In this document: positions 9,947 to 20,170 of the stretch, in pieces
Layout of the letters: each line of letters starts with the position of its first letter
How positions within the stretch are numbered: position 1 is the stretch's first letter
Assembly (NCBI RefSeq): GCF_014698065.1
Contig: NZ_JACJSI010000026.1
Span: 1-64,000, forward strand
Reading direction: 5' to 3'
DNA: 64,000 nt
From: Nostoc flagelliforme FACHB-838
GTDB taxonomy: Bacteria; Cyanobacteriota; Cyanobacteriia; Cyanobacteriales; Nostocaceae
Program-made: the position numbers and the translations under genes
The notes under the pieces: model-generated
Seen by the model: only the letters and a program-made list of their open reading frames with translations
Told to the model about the DNA's origin: nothing
Databases searched by the model: none

Positions 9947-10513
9947 TTACGAATTACGTTGACCCTTACAAATCACTTGTCGCATTTTACGCATATTTGC
10001 AGGCAACTCTAAATTCATTGCTTGTTGAATGAAAATTGATGGAATTGGAATAAGAGGAGTAGCTTGCACAGTATAAGCTAGCATTGTACCGTTACCGCAA
10101 TCTTTGAGTTCTAAATTGGCGTTAAAATCCTCGAAAGTCCCTTTTTCCATGCGGAATTGGATTTGTTGCCCCAACACTTCTACAACGTTGAGGTAAATTT
10201 CAACTTGAGCTGTGAAAAACAAAAAGGCTTTTTGTGCTGCTTGATACAGGCGTTTGACTTCACCTTTGTGTGATATCTCGCTTTTAGTGATGTCGGGAAA
10301 ATATTGCACCCAGCGCGGGTAATCAGTTAATTGCTGCCAAACTTGCGATCGCACCATCGGCAAATACATCCAGGCTGTCACCGCGCCGCCCCAGCTTTTG
10401 TGCGATCGCGTTTCTACTAAAATTTCACCCTGTACCAGCAACTTTTGCTTGTCTTGATTCCAAGCCATATCTGAACCTGCAATAATTGAGTCTGATATAT
10501 AAGATGCAGACAT
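9947..10513 (-). CDS. SRPBCC (START-like) family protein
   Basis: 188 residues with the helix-grip layout of polyketide-cyclase/COQ10-type lipid-binding proteins: WMYLPMVRSQVWQQLTDYPR, then YFPDITKSEISHKGEVKRLY, FFTAQVEIYLNVVEV, FRMEKGTFEDFNANLELKD and a C-terminal amphipathic helix. Such proteins bind hydrophobic ligands. Related plant and cyanobacterial proteins are linked to lipid or pigment handling, but the ligand here is unknown. The start may be at MAWNQDKQ, 15 codons in. It is convergent with clpB and shares the terminator region. Confidence 0.8.
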   Translation of the reverse strand: MSASYISDSIIAGSDMAWNQDKQKLLVQGEILVETRSHKSWGGAVTAWMYLPMVRSQVWQQLTDYPRWVQYFPDITKSEISHKGEVKRLYQAAQKAFLFFTAQVEIYLNVVEVLGQQIQFRMEKGTFEDFNANLELKDCGNGTMLAYTVQATPLIPIPSIFIQQAMNLELPANMRKMRQVICKGQRNS

Positions 10514-10934
10514 AATGATTTAAGTTACTCCTCAACTCATCCACCTAAATGAAGTTGAAACTACAAGCTGTAAACTTGGCTTCAGATCCAACCCATTAAA
10601 CTTTAGCTCCAGTCTAATACTTATCTTTTCCAGAAACAGCGATTTTTGCTAATTATTTCAGTTACTTTACTGTAAAAACTGTGTTTCTTATTACAATTAA
10701 TACAATTAACACTTAAGTAAATTTTATCAAAGCAATATTTATAGATGAAAAACTGCGTTGTTAGCAGCTAGAATGGCACAAACACGACCGAATATCAAGC
10801 ACTTTAACCCAATGTTTGGATAGTTTCTCTAAACTTTCACGTATTATTTCTGATGAAACTGCAACTTCATGAGAACTTCATATCTTAATTATCAATATCA
10901 ACTGTAATGTCTGTTGAGTTGGGAGGAAAAGTAG
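10514..10934. other. AT-rich spacer between divergent genes
   Basis: 421 bp between the SRPBCC gene (minus) and the small membrane protein (plus). It holds both promoters. I see no repeat, RNA gene or open frame worth naming. A GGGAGG box at 10920-10925 is the ribosome binding site for the GTG at 10935. Confidence 0.5.
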
Positions 10935-11129
10935 GTGAATCAATCTTCTTTAAATCGTAGATTAATCCAGATTTTTGGTATCCTTCTTGGCGTTAGCGTT
11001 GCCGTTTGGGTACTCAGAGGCTTTGGTATTCTTACTTTTATTCCAGGTGGAATAATTTGGCTATTGTTACTTGGGGCGATCGCGATCGGGATTATCAGTT
11101 ACGTCCAAAGGACATGGTGGCGTTTTTAA
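10935..11129 (+). CDS. Small two-helix membrane protein
   Basis: 64 residues with two hydrophobic segments: about residues 12-29 (IFGILLGVSVAVWVLRGF) and 35-56 (FIPGGIIWLLLLGAIAIGI), joined by a Gly-Pro-rich turn, and a basic-aromatic tail RTWWRF. It starts with GTG 8-9 bases after GGAGG. Likely an inner or thylakoid membrane protein. I do not recognise a characterised family. It lies about 110 bp before the rubredoxin gene on the same strand; co-transcription is possible but not shown. Confidence 0.65.
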   Translation: MNQSSLNRRLIQIFGILLGVSVAVWVLRGFGILTFIPGGIIWLLLLGAIAIGIISYVQRTWWRF

Positions 11130-11242
11130 TTGGCAAGTAATATAAGGCTGAGTGCAGTCAAGAGGCAGGAAGTAAACCCGATAAATAAATTTAGGGGTTT
11201 CGATAAGGATGCAGGAAATACAATTTACTAAGAGAAACGAAC

Positions 11243-11407
11243 ATGACAAAGTATAAATGTACTGTTTGCAGCTACGTATATGACCCAGAACAAGGAGATC
11301 CAGATAGCGACATAGCACCGGGAACAGCCTTTGAAGATATCCCAGAAGATTGGTCATGTCCAACTTGCGGTGCCCAAAAATCAGACTTCGAACCTGATGA
11401 AGAGTGA
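11243..11407 (+). CDS. Rubredoxin
   Basis: 54 residues, short enough to be missed by many callers. It has both Cys knuckles of rubredoxin, [15 protein letters not shown] and [11 protein letters not shown], with the conserved aromatic and acidic residues ([14 protein letters not shown]). One iron is bound by the four Cys, and the protein carries single electrons in the cytoplasm. Unlike cyanobacterial RubA beside psbE, there is no C-terminal membrane anchor and no photosystem gene next to it, so it is the soluble type. The next gene is a flavoprotein 45 bp downstream on the same strand; an electron-transfer link is possible but is only an inference. Confidence 0.93.
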   Translation: MTKYKCTVCSYVYDPEQGDPDSDIAPGTAFEDIPEDWSCPTCGAQKSDFEPDEE

Positions 11408-11452
11408 AGATAACAGCTAGCCTAGAGAGTAGGTGCTGTAAAAGAGACATTT

Positions 11453-12694
11453 TTGAAATTGTTACCGTTACAAATTGTAGTTATTGGGGGTGGGGCAGCA
11501 GGATTTTTTGGCGCGATCGCTTGTGCTAAAGCAAATCCTGATGCCCAAGTTACTTTACTCGAAGCTAGTCGCCAACCCCTAGCGAAAGTGCTAATTTCTG
11601 GTGGCGGACGCTGCAACGTGACTCATGCTTGCTTTGAGCCGGAGGAGTTAGTGCAAAATTACCCCAGAGGTGCAAAAGCTTTACGGGGTGCTTTGACTCG
11701 GTTTGGGCCTCAAGATACAGTAGCTTGGTTTGCGACTCACGGAGTCTATCTCAAAACTGAAGCTGATAACCGGATGTTTCCTGTCACCAATACTTCAGAA
11801 ACCATTGTGGAATGTCTGATTAAAGCGGTGGCGAAATCTGGGGTAAAACTCCGTATTGGTACACATGTAACTTCAGTGAGAACCTTAGCAGATGGGGGTT
11901 TTGATATCCTTCTGAAGTCGGGAGAGACGATTAAATGCGATCGCTTACTTTTTGCAACCGGCAGCAGCCTTGCGGGTTATAAAATTCTTCGAGAGTTAGG
12001 TCATCAAATTGAACCACCAGTACCCTCGTTATTTACCTTCAACATTGTCGATCAAAAGCTGCGGGAATTGGCTGGAGTTAGTGTTAATCGTGTCCAATTA
12101 CGGTTATCTGCGGGTGGAAAATCTCAATTACAACAAATTGGGCCATTGTTAATTACCCACTGGGGTTTGAGTGGCCCGGCTGTTTTGAAGCTTTCTGCTT
12201 GGGGTGCAAGATTTCTCCACGAAAGCCGCTATCAAGCCAAGTTATTAATTAATTGGCTACCTGATTTGCAACAAGAACAAGTGCGAGAAAAAGTTTTAGC
12301 AGTTAAAGATGAATGGGGAAAGAAAGCGATCGCATTGCATCGCGGCGTTGATCTCCCTCATCGTCTCTGGCAATATATCATTGCTCGTGCAGGCATCACC
12401 ACAGAAGACCGTTGGGCAGAAATATCTAGTAAAACCTTAAATCAATTGGTGCAAGAACTTACTCAGGGACAATATTTAATCAACGGTAAAGGAGCTTTCA
12501 AAGAAGAATTTGTTACCTGTGGCGGCGTCAACCTTAAAGAAGTCAACTTCAAGACAATGGAAAGTAGATTAGTTCCTGGTCTTTATTTTGCCGGAGAAAT
12601 CTTAGATATTGATGGCGTTACCGGTGGGTTTAACTTCCAAAGCGCTTGGACAACCGGGTATTTAGCAGGGCTAGCAATGGCGACTAGCGACTAG
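11453..12694 (+). CDS. BaiN/HI0933-family FAD-dependent oxidoreductase
   Basis: 413 residues. The N-terminal dinucleotide-binding motif is IVVIGGGAAGFFGAIACAK, followed by LISGGGRCNVTHA, the signature of the HI0933/YhiN/BaiN group of flavoproteins. The C terminus has the second FAD-contact motif PGLYFAGEILDIDGVTGGFN and YLAGLAMA. Substrates are unknown for most members. The likely start is TTG at 11453: there is no ATG near, and the FAD motif begins seven codons later, so little can be missing. It follows the rubredoxin gene by 45 bp and may be co-transcribed. Confidence 0.9.
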   Translation: MKLLPLQIVVIGGGAAGFFGAIACAKANPDAQVTLLEASRQPLAKVLISGGGRCNVTHACFEPEELVQNYPRGAKALRGALTRFGPQDTVAWFATHGVYLKTEADNRMFPVTNTSETIVECLIKAVAKSGVKLRIGTHVTSVRTLADGGFDILLKSGETIKCDRLLFATGSSLAGYKILRELGHQIEPPVPSLFTFNIVDQKLRELAGVSVNRVQLRLSAGGKSQLQQIGPLLITHWGLSGPAVLKLSAWGARFLHESRYQAKLLINWLPDLQQEQVREKVLAVKDEWGKKAIALHRGVDLPHRLWQYIIARAGITTEDRWAEISSKTLNQLVQELTQGQYLINGKGAFKEEFVTCGGVNLKEVNFKTMESRLVPGLYFAGEILDIDGVTGGFNFQSAWTTGYLAGLAMATSD

Positions 12695-12727
12695 TTTCAC
12701 TACAATGATTATGGTAGTTTAAAAAAT

Positions 12728-12782
12728 TTCGTAGTAAGCACTTTAGTGTTAAAAAAAAAAGGACTAAAGTTTTTACTACGAA
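12728..12782. repeat. Long palindromic element of the TTCGTAGTAAG type
   Basis: Left arm 12728-12747 (TTCGTAGTAAGCACTTTAGT) and right arm 12763-12782 are complementary at 18 of 20 positions, with an A-rich loop. From memory, palindromes beginning TTCGTAGTAAG occur in many copies in Nostoc genomes and behave like small MITE-type elements. The rest of the spacer 12695-13103 holds no gene that I can see, only the lpxD promoter. Confidence 0.75.
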
Positions 12783-13103
12783 CTCATCAAAATTAATGTA
12801 GCAGACTACTATAACGATTATCGTGAAAATTTATTATCAAAAAGATAACTTTGAAATTTTATCTTAGTTCTCTTTTGATCAAATATTCAACTTATTCTAC
12901 TAGCAGATCCCCAACTTCTTAAATCAGTGAAAATAAGCTCATTTTTACGACGAGAGCCATCAACAGAACAATGTCAGTGAAGTATTTCGACCTGAAGCGA
13001 AGTTAGGTAAGGTCTAATTCCATCACCGCTACACGTCTATAAAATGATCATAAAGAGGGAAAATTATCTTGCAATTGTAGATCAATTTTGAACACACCCA
13101 ACA

Positions 13104-14156
13104 ATGAAATTCAGCGAAATCCTCCGTCAATTTGGTGACGCAGCCACCAATCATAGCCTGACTAACAACCCAGACCAAGACCCAGAAATTACAGGGGTAG
13201 CAGCCATTGATGAAGCTAGCAACGGTACGATCAGTTACGTAGAAGGTGCAAAATTTGGGTCTTTTGTCGGTAAGACCGATGCTAGTGCTTTAATTTTGCC
13301 CCAAGACGAAAAATTACAAATGGTTGCACAAGAGAGGGGTATTGTCTGGATAGCGACCTCAGATCCGCGACTGTTGTTTGCCAAAGCGATCGCACTTTTT
13401 TATCAACCATATCGCCCTACCCCAGAAATTCATCCCACTGCTGTGATTCACTCCACTGCAAAAGTTGGTAGTGATGTCTATATTGGCCCTCATGCTGTGA
13501 TTCAACAAGGGGTAGAAATTGGCAATGGTGCAATTATTCATCCCAATGTGGTAATTTATCCAGATGCCAAAATCGGCGATCGCACCACCTTACACGCCAA
13601 CTGTACCATCCACGAACGCACCCGCATCGGTGCAGATTGCGTTATTCACAGTGGTGCTGTGATTGGTGCAGAAGGCTTTGGTTTTGTTCCTACCCGGACT
13701 GGCTGGTTCAAAATGGAACAATCTGGCTACACTGTCTTAGAAGATGGGGTGGAAGTTGGTTGCAACAGTGGCATTGACCGCCCAGCCGTCGGAGAAACAA
13801 GGGTAGGTCGCAATACAGTAATTGATAACTTAGTGCAAATAGGTCACGGCTGCCAAATTGGTGCTGGTTGTGCGATCGCAGGTCAGGTTGGCATGGCGGG
13901 AGGTGTTAAACTGGGAAATCGCGTTATTTTAGCGGGACAAACAGGAATAGTCAATCAAGTGAAAATAGGAGATGGGGCGATGACATCTGCTCAAACTGGA
14001 ATTCACAGCGATGTTGCACCAGGAGAGGTTGTCTGCGGAACTCCAGCCCTTCCTTACAAACTATATCTCAAGGTATGTGCTGTTTATGGTCGCCTGCCAG
14101 ATATGTATCAATCGTTAAAACAATTGCAACGTAAATTCAAAAATAGCAATGATTAA
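13104..14156 (+). CDS. lpxD: UDP-3-O-acylglucosamine N-acyltransferase
   Basis: LpxD adds the N-linked acyl chain in the third step of lipid A synthesis, using acyl-ACP. 350 residues. The N-terminal uridine-binding part (about 1-100) is followed by a left-handed beta-helix of hexapeptide repeats (IHPTAVIHSTAKVGSDVYIG and on). The catalytic His is expected in the LVQIGHGCQIG turn. The helical C terminus (YGRLPDMYQSLKQLQRKF) ends the protein. The gene is alone here, without lpxA, lpxC or fabZ. Cyanobacterial lipid A is simple, but LpxD is retained in Nostoc. acpP, which supplies the carrier, lies 9 kb away. Confidence 0.93.
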   Translation: MKFSEILRQFGDAATNHSLTNNPDQDPEITGVAAIDEASNGTISYVEGAKFGSFVGKTDASALILPQDEKLQMVAQERGIVWIATSDPRLLFAKAIALFYQPYRPTPEIHPTAVIHSTAKVGSDVYIGPHAVIQQGVEIGNGAIIHPNVVIYPDAKIGDRTTLHANCTIHERTRIGADCVIHSGAVIGAEGFGFVPTRTGWFKMEQSGYTVLEDGVEVGCNSGIDRPAVGETRVGRNTVIDNLVQIGHGCQIGAGCAIAGQVGMAGGVKLGNRVILAGQTGIVNQVKIGDGAMTSAQTGIHSDVAPGEVVCGTPALPYKLYLKVCAVYGRLPDMYQSLKQLQRKFKNSND

Positions 14157-14213
14157 CTTTATTGATCGTGCGTAAAACCTCATCCCGCAAGTGGCGTGAG
14201 GATGTAAGCACGG

Positions 14214-14246
14214 TTAAATTATGGGGTCCGATACCCCATAATTTAA
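14214..14246. terminator. Perfect 14-bp hairpin after lpxD
   Basis: TTAAATTATGGGGT (14214-14227) is exactly complementary to 14233-14246, with a 5-base loop CCGAT. It lies between the convergent lpxD and RTX genes, so it can stop both. There is no clean T run after it, so a role as an mRNA-stabilising hairpin is equally possible. Confidence 0.6.
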
Positions 14247-14307
14247 CACTATATGTAGAAGTCAAAGTTCGATTATCAAGGGTACTGTCTCGATCCCAGT
14301 CAACTTC

Positions 14308-15894
14308 TTAGATAGTAAATGTGACACCAGAAGTAATTGCACTTATACTGACATCTTCAGCCACAGCAATAATGTCACCGGAAAGGGGCGAACCGAAGAA
14401 GATGACCGTATCTAAGATAGATGAGTCATTTGAAAAAATACCACTACCAATACTATTGTTAGTATTGAAGTTTTGCTGTACAAAAGTGTAATCGCTAGCA
14501 GAACCCCGCAGAGCAATCTTGTCACCATCTAGTACAGAGAAATCTGTGATAATAGCATTACCAGCTTGCCGATAGGAGTCGTTTAGGCTGAACGTATCAG
14601 CAGATTGAACCCCTCCAAATGCTAGCCCTCCTGTTAAAATATCTATCTCTCCACTATTAAAGTTACCACCACCTGAGAGGGTATCATTACCTTGGCCTCC
14701 ACCAAGAATATCATTGCCAGAATCACCAATTAGGCGATCATTACCAGCGTTTCCATCAAGGCGATCGTTGTCAAGTCCACCGGATAGTTGATCGTTACCG
14801 CTACCACCTAGCAGAATATCACTGCCATCACGACCATTAAGAAATAGACTAATGTTTTGGTTGGCACGACTGGCATCTATGCGATTATTGCTAGCGCCTC
14901 CTTGGATTTCGACGCTTTCAATATTTTGCAGAGTATCAGTACCTGTGGCTGAATCATCTAGATTGGCCCCAGGGCCAAACTTGCCACCTTTGAGTTGGCT
15001 TTTGTTTGGGTCATTGACAAATGAGAACAGTTCAAAGTTATTGTCGCCCTGTATGAAGAGGAAGTCTTCACCTGCTCCGCCGATGTATTGGTCATCGCCT
15101 GCTCCATCAAAGGCACTATCAGAAAAACTATCCCTCCCGGCTCCACCTTGGAGGAAGTCATTCCCTTCTCCCCCATTAAGATTATTATTGTCATTGCCAC
15201 CGATAAGGGTGTCATTGCCATTATTGCCACGGAGAAAGTTAAATCCCGCTCCTCCTACTATGCTGTCATTCCCATCGCCACCGTTGATCTGGTCAAGACC
15301 ACGGCTACCTATGATGGTGTCATTGCCTGCACCGCCAAAGAGATCGGTTCGATCTAATAACAAAGCTTGAGACGCATTAATCGTGTCATTACCCGCAGTA
15401 CCAGTGAGCTTAACACGCTCAACCTCAGAAAACTGGTGAACTAAATTACCGACAAACAGCCGATCATTAGTCAAGACATAATTTGAGGCTCCTTCAACGC
15501 GCAGCTCGTCATTATCTGCACCACCAATTAGGGTATCGCCAACATCACCTACACTAGGAGAGTTGCCATTTTGAGCGATGAGAATATCCTTACCCGCACC
15601 GCCATTAAGGCGATTGTTTCCAGTCCCACCAGAAAGGCTGTCATTGTCATCGCCGCCGTTGAGAGTGTCGTTACCCGCGCCACCATCAAGGGTATCTCTG
15701 TTGAATCCACCATCGAGGGAGTCGTTACCAACTCCCCCAAATAGAGAATCATTGCCAAAGTTGCCTATTAAAGTGTCGTTACCCGCGCCACCATTAACTG
15801 TATCGTTACCCGCCAGAGCATCGATTTTATCGTTGTCCCCATTAGCTAGAATTTTGTCATCAGCAGGGGTTATGCTTCCATTAATAATTGCCAT
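14308..15894 (-). CDS. RTX-type calcium-binding protein
   Basis: 528 residues built largely of glycine-aspartate nonapeptides of the GGxGxDxLx type. Examples are [18 protein letters not shown] near residues 27-45, with further blocks near 50-110, 190-260 and 360-410. These form calcium-filled parallel beta-rolls. No N-terminal signal peptide is seen, as expected for export through a type I ABC system using a C-terminal signal. The non-repeat C terminus ([19 protein letters not shown], then [14 protein letters not shown]) is typical of such proteins. No catalytic domain is visible, so it is more likely a surface or matrix protein than a toxin. No T1SS genes are adjacent. Confidence 0.88.
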   Translation of the reverse strand: MAIINGSITPADDKILANGDNDKIDALAGNDTVNGGAGNDTLIGNFGNDSLFGGVGNDSLDGGFNRDTLDGGAGNDTLNGGDDNDSLSGGTGNNRLNGGAGKDILIAQNGNSPSVGDVGDTLIGGADNDELRVEGASNYVLTNDRLFVGNLVHQFSEVERVKLTGTAGNDTINASQALLLDRTDLFGGAGNDTIIGSRGLDQINGGDGNDSIVGGAGFNFLRGNNGNDTLIGGNDNNNLNGGEGNDFLQGGAGRDSFSDSAFDGAGDDQYIGGAGEDFLFIQGDNNFELFSFVNDPNKSQLKGGKFGPGANLDDSATGTDTLQNIESVEIQGGASNNRIDASRANQNISLFLNGRDGSDILLGGSGNDQLSGGLDNDRLDGNAGNDRLIGDSGNDILGGGQGNDTLSGGGNFNSGEIDILTGGLAFGGVQSADTFSLNDSYRQAGNAIITDFSVLDGDKIALRGSASDYTFVQQNFNTNNSIGSGIFSNDSSILDTVIFFGSPLSGDIIAVAEDVSISAITSGVTFTI

Positions 15895-16258
15895 AATTTT
15901 GAGTCTTCTTTGATTTGGTTGTGAGTTTGTGTATTATTTACCTGATTTTGACTTGGGACTAATTTCTCAACAAAGTTAGATTTGTCCGAAGCCAAATAAC
16001 TGCGGTTGCTGTTATTACTAGGTTCTCTTTTGAACGTAAAAACGTAAATATGGATAATTTAAGGAGTTTGATTTCCAGAAATTAGACGACAAAAGGGATT
16101 AACTTAAGGTTAAGTAAGTAAATTTAAACAGAGTAATGTTTGCTGAAGTAGGCAAGGTATGAATTTCAGCCATTTGAATATAATTTGGTGAAAAATCAGG
16201 AAAGTCGATAATTCGGACTGTAGCTAAATAGATAAAAGTTGTGATTCATCCCTGAGCA
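15895..16258. other. Spacer between divergent RTX and NTPase genes
   Basis: 364 bp with no gene. It must hold the promoters of the RTX gene (minus) and the HTH-NTPase operon (plus). A partial dyad, TTAACTTAAGGTTAA, lies near 16099-16113. I could not assign it to a regulator. No repeats are seen. Confidence 0.4.
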
Positions 16259-17689
16259 ATGGAATTCGAAACAGCATTCAAAATCTTAGATGCAGCAGTT
16301 CTTGCCCAGACACAAAGACATCTGAAAGATATTGAAGTAACAATACTTCGTAACTCTTGGCAAGGAAAGAAGTATGGCGAAATTGCCCAAATTCATGGCT
16401 ATACTACCGAATATCTACAGCATGATGTTGGGCCGAAGCTTTGGCAGATGCTATCAGCAGCATTCGGCGAAAAGGTTAGTAAAAAGAATTTTCAGGCAGC
16501 ACTAGAGCGACAGCGGCTTTCTGGCAGTGCTGCTTCACCAAAGCAGTTAGAGGCTATTTTGCAGCCCCAAAACCTGATGTCATCTGATTCACAAGTAAAA
16601 AAGGGTTCTAAAGGAAATGGGGAAGTATTACTAACTAACGAACAACCACAACTAAACGCAGAAGTAGAATTTCCGGTAGGTCAAGTTCCTCTTACTTCTA
16701 GCTTTTATGTTGAACGTCCTCCAATTGAAGATCTCTGTTTTCAAGAGATTTTACAGCCAGGTGCCTTAATTCGCATCAAAGCATCTAAACAGATGGGTAA
16801 AACCTCGCTAATGGCTAGGACTCTTGATGAAGCTAGAAAGCACGGCTGTCAAACTGTAGCTTTAAGCTTTCATTTAGCAGATAAAGCAGTTTTCACCAGC
16901 TTGGATACATTTTTACGCTGGTTCTGTGAAAGTGTTGGCAGAAAACTGAAGCAGCTTCATCAGTTAGATGATTATTGGAGTATTTATGGCAGTAAGGATA
17001 AAACCACCGCTTACTTTGAAGAGTGTTTGTTAGAAGAAATCGACAGTCCATTAGTAATTAGTTTGGATGGTGTCGATCGCATTTTTCCACATCGTGATAT
17101 TGCTGAAGACTTTTTTAACCTATTACGGGCTTGGTATGAGTATGCAAAGTATGGCGATCGCAGTAGCGAACTCTGGAAAAAACTCCGGCTAGTTTTGGTA
17201 CATTCTAAAGAAGTTTATATTCCCTTAAATATCAATCAATCTCCCTTTAATGTCGGGTTAAGCATTGAATTACAAGAGTTTAATCAAGAACAAGTCCAAA
17301 TTTTAGTTGCATGTCATCAAGGGCTAAATTGGACTGATACCCAGGTCAAAAAACTGATGGATATGGTAGGAGGACACCCCTATTTAGTCCGGCTAGCTCT
17401 TTATCACGTTCAACATCAGGACATCACGCTTGAGCAGTTATTGCAAACAGCCCCAACTGAAGCTGGAATTTACAGTGATCATCTCCGAGGGCATTTGTGT
17501 AATCTCGACGATCATCCAAGTTTAGTGGCAGCTTTTAGCCAGGTTGTGAAGAGTTTAGTACCGATAGAACTAGATTCGGAGTCAGCGTTTAAATTACACA
17601 GCATGGGTCTAGTGGTATATTGTAATGACAATAAAGTGATGCCACGCTGCAATTTGTACCGCCAATATTTCCAACATCGCCTCAGTTAG
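16259..17689 (+). CDS. HTH plus AAA-like NTPase (AAA_35), VMAP-type N terminus
   Basis: 476 residues. Residues 1-85 form a helical domain ([20 protein letters not shown], then [18 protein letters not shown]) that matches the helix-turn-helix at the front of cyanobacterial vWA-MoxR-associated and related conflict/signalling NTPases. A linker (about 90-140) leads to a STAND-like NTPase of the AAA_35 type: Walker [12 protein letters not shown] near 174-184, Walker [13 protein letters not shown] near 265-276, then the [13 protein letters not shown] helix. There is no transmembrane part. One base separates its stop from the next ATG, so it is strongly coupled to the NTPase-CHASE2 gene. Likely a sensor or scaffold ATPase; the signal is unknown. 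Confidence 0.8.
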   Translation: MEFETAFKILDAAVLAQTQRHLKDIEVTILRNSWQGKKYGEIAQIHGYTTEYLQHDVGPKLWQMLSAAFGEKVSKKNFQAALERQRLSGSAASPKQLEAILQPQNLMSSDSQVKKGSKGNGEVLLTNEQPQLNAEVEFPVGQVPLTSSFYVERPPIEDLCFQEILQPGALIRIKASKQMGKTSLMARTLDEARKHGCQTVALSFHLADKAVFTSLDTFLRWFCESVGRKLKQLHQLDDYWSIYGSKDKTTAYFEECLLEEIDSPLVISLDGVDRIFPHRDIAEDFFNLLRAWYEYAKYGDRSSELWKKLRLVLVHSKEVYIPLNINQSPFNVGLSIELQEFNQEQVQILVACHQGLNWTDTQVKKLMDMVGGHPYLVRLALYHVQHQDITLEQLLQTAPTEAGIYSDHLRGHLCNLDDHPSLVAAFSQVVKSLVPIELDSESAFKLHSMGLVVYCNDNKVMPRCNLYRQYFQHRLS

Positions 17690-17690
17690 A

Positions 17691-20114
17691 ATGCATCCGA
17701 CGAGCAAAGCAGAAAACTCGCCTTACAAATATCAAGTCGGAGGGAGTTTACAAATTGATGCTCCTAGCTATGTGCAGCGACAAGCTGACAAAGATTTTTA
17801 TGATGCATTAAAAGCTGGAGAATTTTGTTATGTCTTCAACTCGCGGCAGATGGGCAAGTCTAGTTTGCGAGTGCAAACAATGTCTAAGCTGCAAGCAGAG
17901 GGTATTGCTTGCGGTGTTATCGATATTACGGCAATTAGTAGCCAGGATATCACTCCATCGGAATGGTATTTGGGTGTACTGCGGAGGCTGGCGCGTAGCT
18001 TCATTCCCAAATTCAAAGTACTGGCTTGGTGGAGCGATCGCTCTGGACTATCACCTGTTGAATGCTTGAGTGAGTTTATCGAGTCAGTATTGCTGGCAGA
18101 AGTGTCTGAAAATATTGTAATTTTTGTAGACGAAATTGATAGCATTCTCCAATTAAACTTCAAGGAAGATTTTTTAGCTCTGATTCGCGCTTGCTATAAC
18201 AAACGAGCCGATAATTCAGCTTACCAGCGTCTTACCTTTGCACTGCTAGGGGTAACTACTCCTTACGATTTGATTCAAGATAAACACCGGACACCTTTTA
18301 ATATTGGTCGAGCAATTGAATTAAATGGCTTTCAATGGCATGAAGCTCAACCATTAGCTGAGGGATTAGTGGGTATTGGTAATCCTCAGATAGTGTTGCA
18401 AGAGATATTAGCTTGGAGTGGTGGCCAACCTTTTCTTACTCAAAAACTTTGCCAGTTAGCGATGGCTACGCCAACACCTTCTCTGCGAGACGCTACGCCA
18501 ATGGCGATCGCATCTTCTCCCATTCCATTAGGTGCTGAGACAGAGTATGTTGAGAAACTAGTACGTTCTCAAATAATTGACAATTGGGAATCCCAAGATG
18601 AACCGGAGCATCTGAAAACAATCCGCGATCGCATTTTTTTTCGGCGCACTCAGCAATTGCTAAAGCTTTATCAGCAAATTTTACAAACAGGTCAAATCAC
18701 AGCAGATAGCAGTCCTGAGCAAATAGAATTACGCTTATCAGGATTAGTAGTCAAGCAACAGGGTTTATTAAAAGTTTATAACCGCATTTATGCTGCTGTT
18801 TTTAATCAAAATTGGCTTGAGAAAGCGTTATTAAGCTCAGAATCGGGGGAGCGATCGCCTCAAACATTACCTAGCAAGCGCCCTCTGCCAACTGTGCTGA
18901 TTTTAAGTGTAGTTGTGACAGCTTTGGTAATGGGAGTAAGGCATCTGGGATTTTTACAAGCTGCCGAACTAAAAGCTTTCGACCAATTGCTGCGGTTACG
19001 TCCTAGCGAACAGCCAGATCGCCGCCTTTTGGTAGTAGCGATCGCTGAAGATGATTTTAAGCTTCCAGAACAGCAGCAGAGAAAAGGGTCGCTCTCAGAT
19101 CGGGCACTTGCTCTTTTGGTGCAGAAACTAGAGCAGTATCAACCACGAGCCATTGGCTTAAATATTTATCGTGATTTCCCTGTAGACTCCAAAGAGGTAT
19201 CTTTAGCTAATTGGATGCGGCGCAGCGATCGCTTTATTGCTATTTGCAAAGTCAGCGAACCCCAAATTAATGAACCAGGCGTTTCACCTCCTCCAGAAAT
19301 TTCGACAGCGCGTCAAGGCTTTAGCGATTTTGTCAAAGACAGTGATGGTATTCTCCGCCGCCATCTAATTGCGATGAAACCGAACGACTCATCCCCTTGT
19401 ACTACACCCTACGCTTTTAGCGCTCAATTGGCATTTCGTTACTTTAAGGCAGAAGGCATTTCTGTCAAGTACACCGAAAAAAAAGATTTACAGATTGGCC
19501 AAGTTGTGTTTAAGCGATTGCGTTCATATATAGGTGGCTATCAACAACTGGATGACTGGGGTTATCAAGTATTGCTAAATTACCGTTCTTTTAACTCTCC
19601 CTTAAAAGCTGTTGAGCAAATTACCTTAAAAGATTTGCTTAAGGGTGCGATCGATCCCAATCTTGTGAAGAATCGGATTGTACTTATTGGCATCACTAAC
19701 CAAAGTGCCGGGGATTATTTTTTCACCCCTTATACTACCGTTCAAAAGCAGGAAATGCCAGGAGTTATTGTCCATGCTCAAATGGTGAGTCAAATTCTCA
19801 GTGCAGTTTTAGATGGACGAACCCTCTTGTGGGTTTGGCCAGCTTGGGGTGAGGCTTTATGGATCTTTTACTGGTCAATTTTTGGAGGAATACTGGCATG
19901 GCGCATTCGTAATTCCTGCTTTTTAGGACTGGCAATAGTTGCTGGAATTGGCGTTATATCCGCAATTAGCTTTGTGATGTTTATAAAAGGTATTTGGATA
20001 CCGCTAATTCCTGCCACACTGACTCTGGTGCTTACAGGTAGTAGTCTAGTAATTTACACCGTTACTCAAGGCAGCAATAGCAGTATAAATTTTCTAGTCC
20101 GTTCGCGTATTTAA
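17691..20114 (+). CDS. AAA-like NTPase fused to a CHASE2 sensor domain
   Basis: 807 residues. The N-terminal AAA_35 NTPase has Walker [12 protein letters not shown] near 50-60 and Walker [14 protein letters not shown] near 141-153, followed by a winged-helix-like part ([15 protein letters not shown], then [17 protein letters not shown]). A transmembrane helix (about 398-420) leads to an extracytoplasmic CHASE2 domain ([20 protein letters not shown] and on), closed by three C-terminal membrane helices (about 710-800). No kinase or cyclase output domain follows, so the NTPase is the cytoplasmic output or regulator. It is in an operon with the HTH-NTPase gene, and a DUF928 gene lies 666 bp downstream. 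A repeat-derived insertion sits at residues 259-274. Confidence 0.88.
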   Translation: MHPTSKAENSPYKYQVGGSLQIDAPSYVQRQADKDFYDALKAGEFCYVFNSRQMGKSSLRVQTMSKLQAEGIACGVIDITAISSQDITPSEWYLGVLRRLARSFIPKFKVLAWWSDRSGLSPVECLSEFIESVLLAEVSENIVIFVDEIDSILQLNFKEDFLALIRACYNKRADNSAYQRLTFALLGVTTPYDLIQDKHRTPFNIGRAIELNGFQWHEAQPLAEGLVGIGNPQIVLQEILAWSGGQPFLTQKLCQLAMATPTPSLRDATPMAIASSPIPLGAETEYVEKLVRSQIIDNWESQDEPEHLKTIRDRIFFRRTQQLLKLYQQILQTGQITADSSPEQIELRLSGLVVKQQGLLKVYNRIYAAVFNQNWLEKALLSSESGERSPQTLPSKRPLPTVLILSVVVTALVMGVRHLGFLQAAELKAFDQLLRLRPSEQPDRRLLVVAIAEDDFKLPEQQQRKGSLSDRALALLVQKLEQYQPRAIGLNIYRDFPVDSKEVSLANWMRRSDRFIAICKVSEPQINEPGVSPPPEISTARQGFSDFVKDSDGILRRHLIAMKPNDSSPCTTPYAFSAQLAFRYFKAEGISVKYTEKKDLQIGQVVFKRLRSYIGGYQQLDDWGYQVLLNYRSFNSPLKAVEQITLKDLLKGAIDPNLVKNRIVLIGITNQSAGDYFFTPYTTVQKQEMPGVIVHAQMVSQILSAVLDGRTLLWVWPAWGEALWIFYWSIFGGILAWRIRNSCFLGLAIVAGIGVISAISFVMFIKGIWIPLIPATLTLVLTGSSLVIYTVTQGSNSSINFLVRSRI
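18465..18511. repeat. Dispersed repeat inserted in frame inside the CHASE2 gene
   Basis: GCTACGCCAACACCTTCTCT then GCGAGACGCTACGCCAATGG and a HIP1 site. The same GAGACGCTACGC word occurs in the non-coding repeat block at 21651-21680. Here it is translated as a low-complexity loop ([18 protein letters not shown]) between two conserved helices of the NTPase. Confidence 0.6.
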
Positions 20115-20170
20115 TCATGCCTAACTACTTATAAATACGCGAATTACTCAAATGAGAAAATCAAATAACC

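Noticed and set aside
14852..15913. Long open frames on the plus strand opposite the RTX gene (14852-15370 and 15578-15913).
   Set aside because: They are the reverse of Gly-Asp repeat codons, which leave few antisense stops. Their translations are Pro/Ser/Leu-rich low-complexity strings with no recognisable domain.
16099..16113. The TTAACTTAAGGTTAA dyad as a Pho box.
   Set aside because: Only one 8-mer resembles the AGGTTAAG half site and no regular 11-bp spacing is present; the genes downstream are not obvious phosphate genes.
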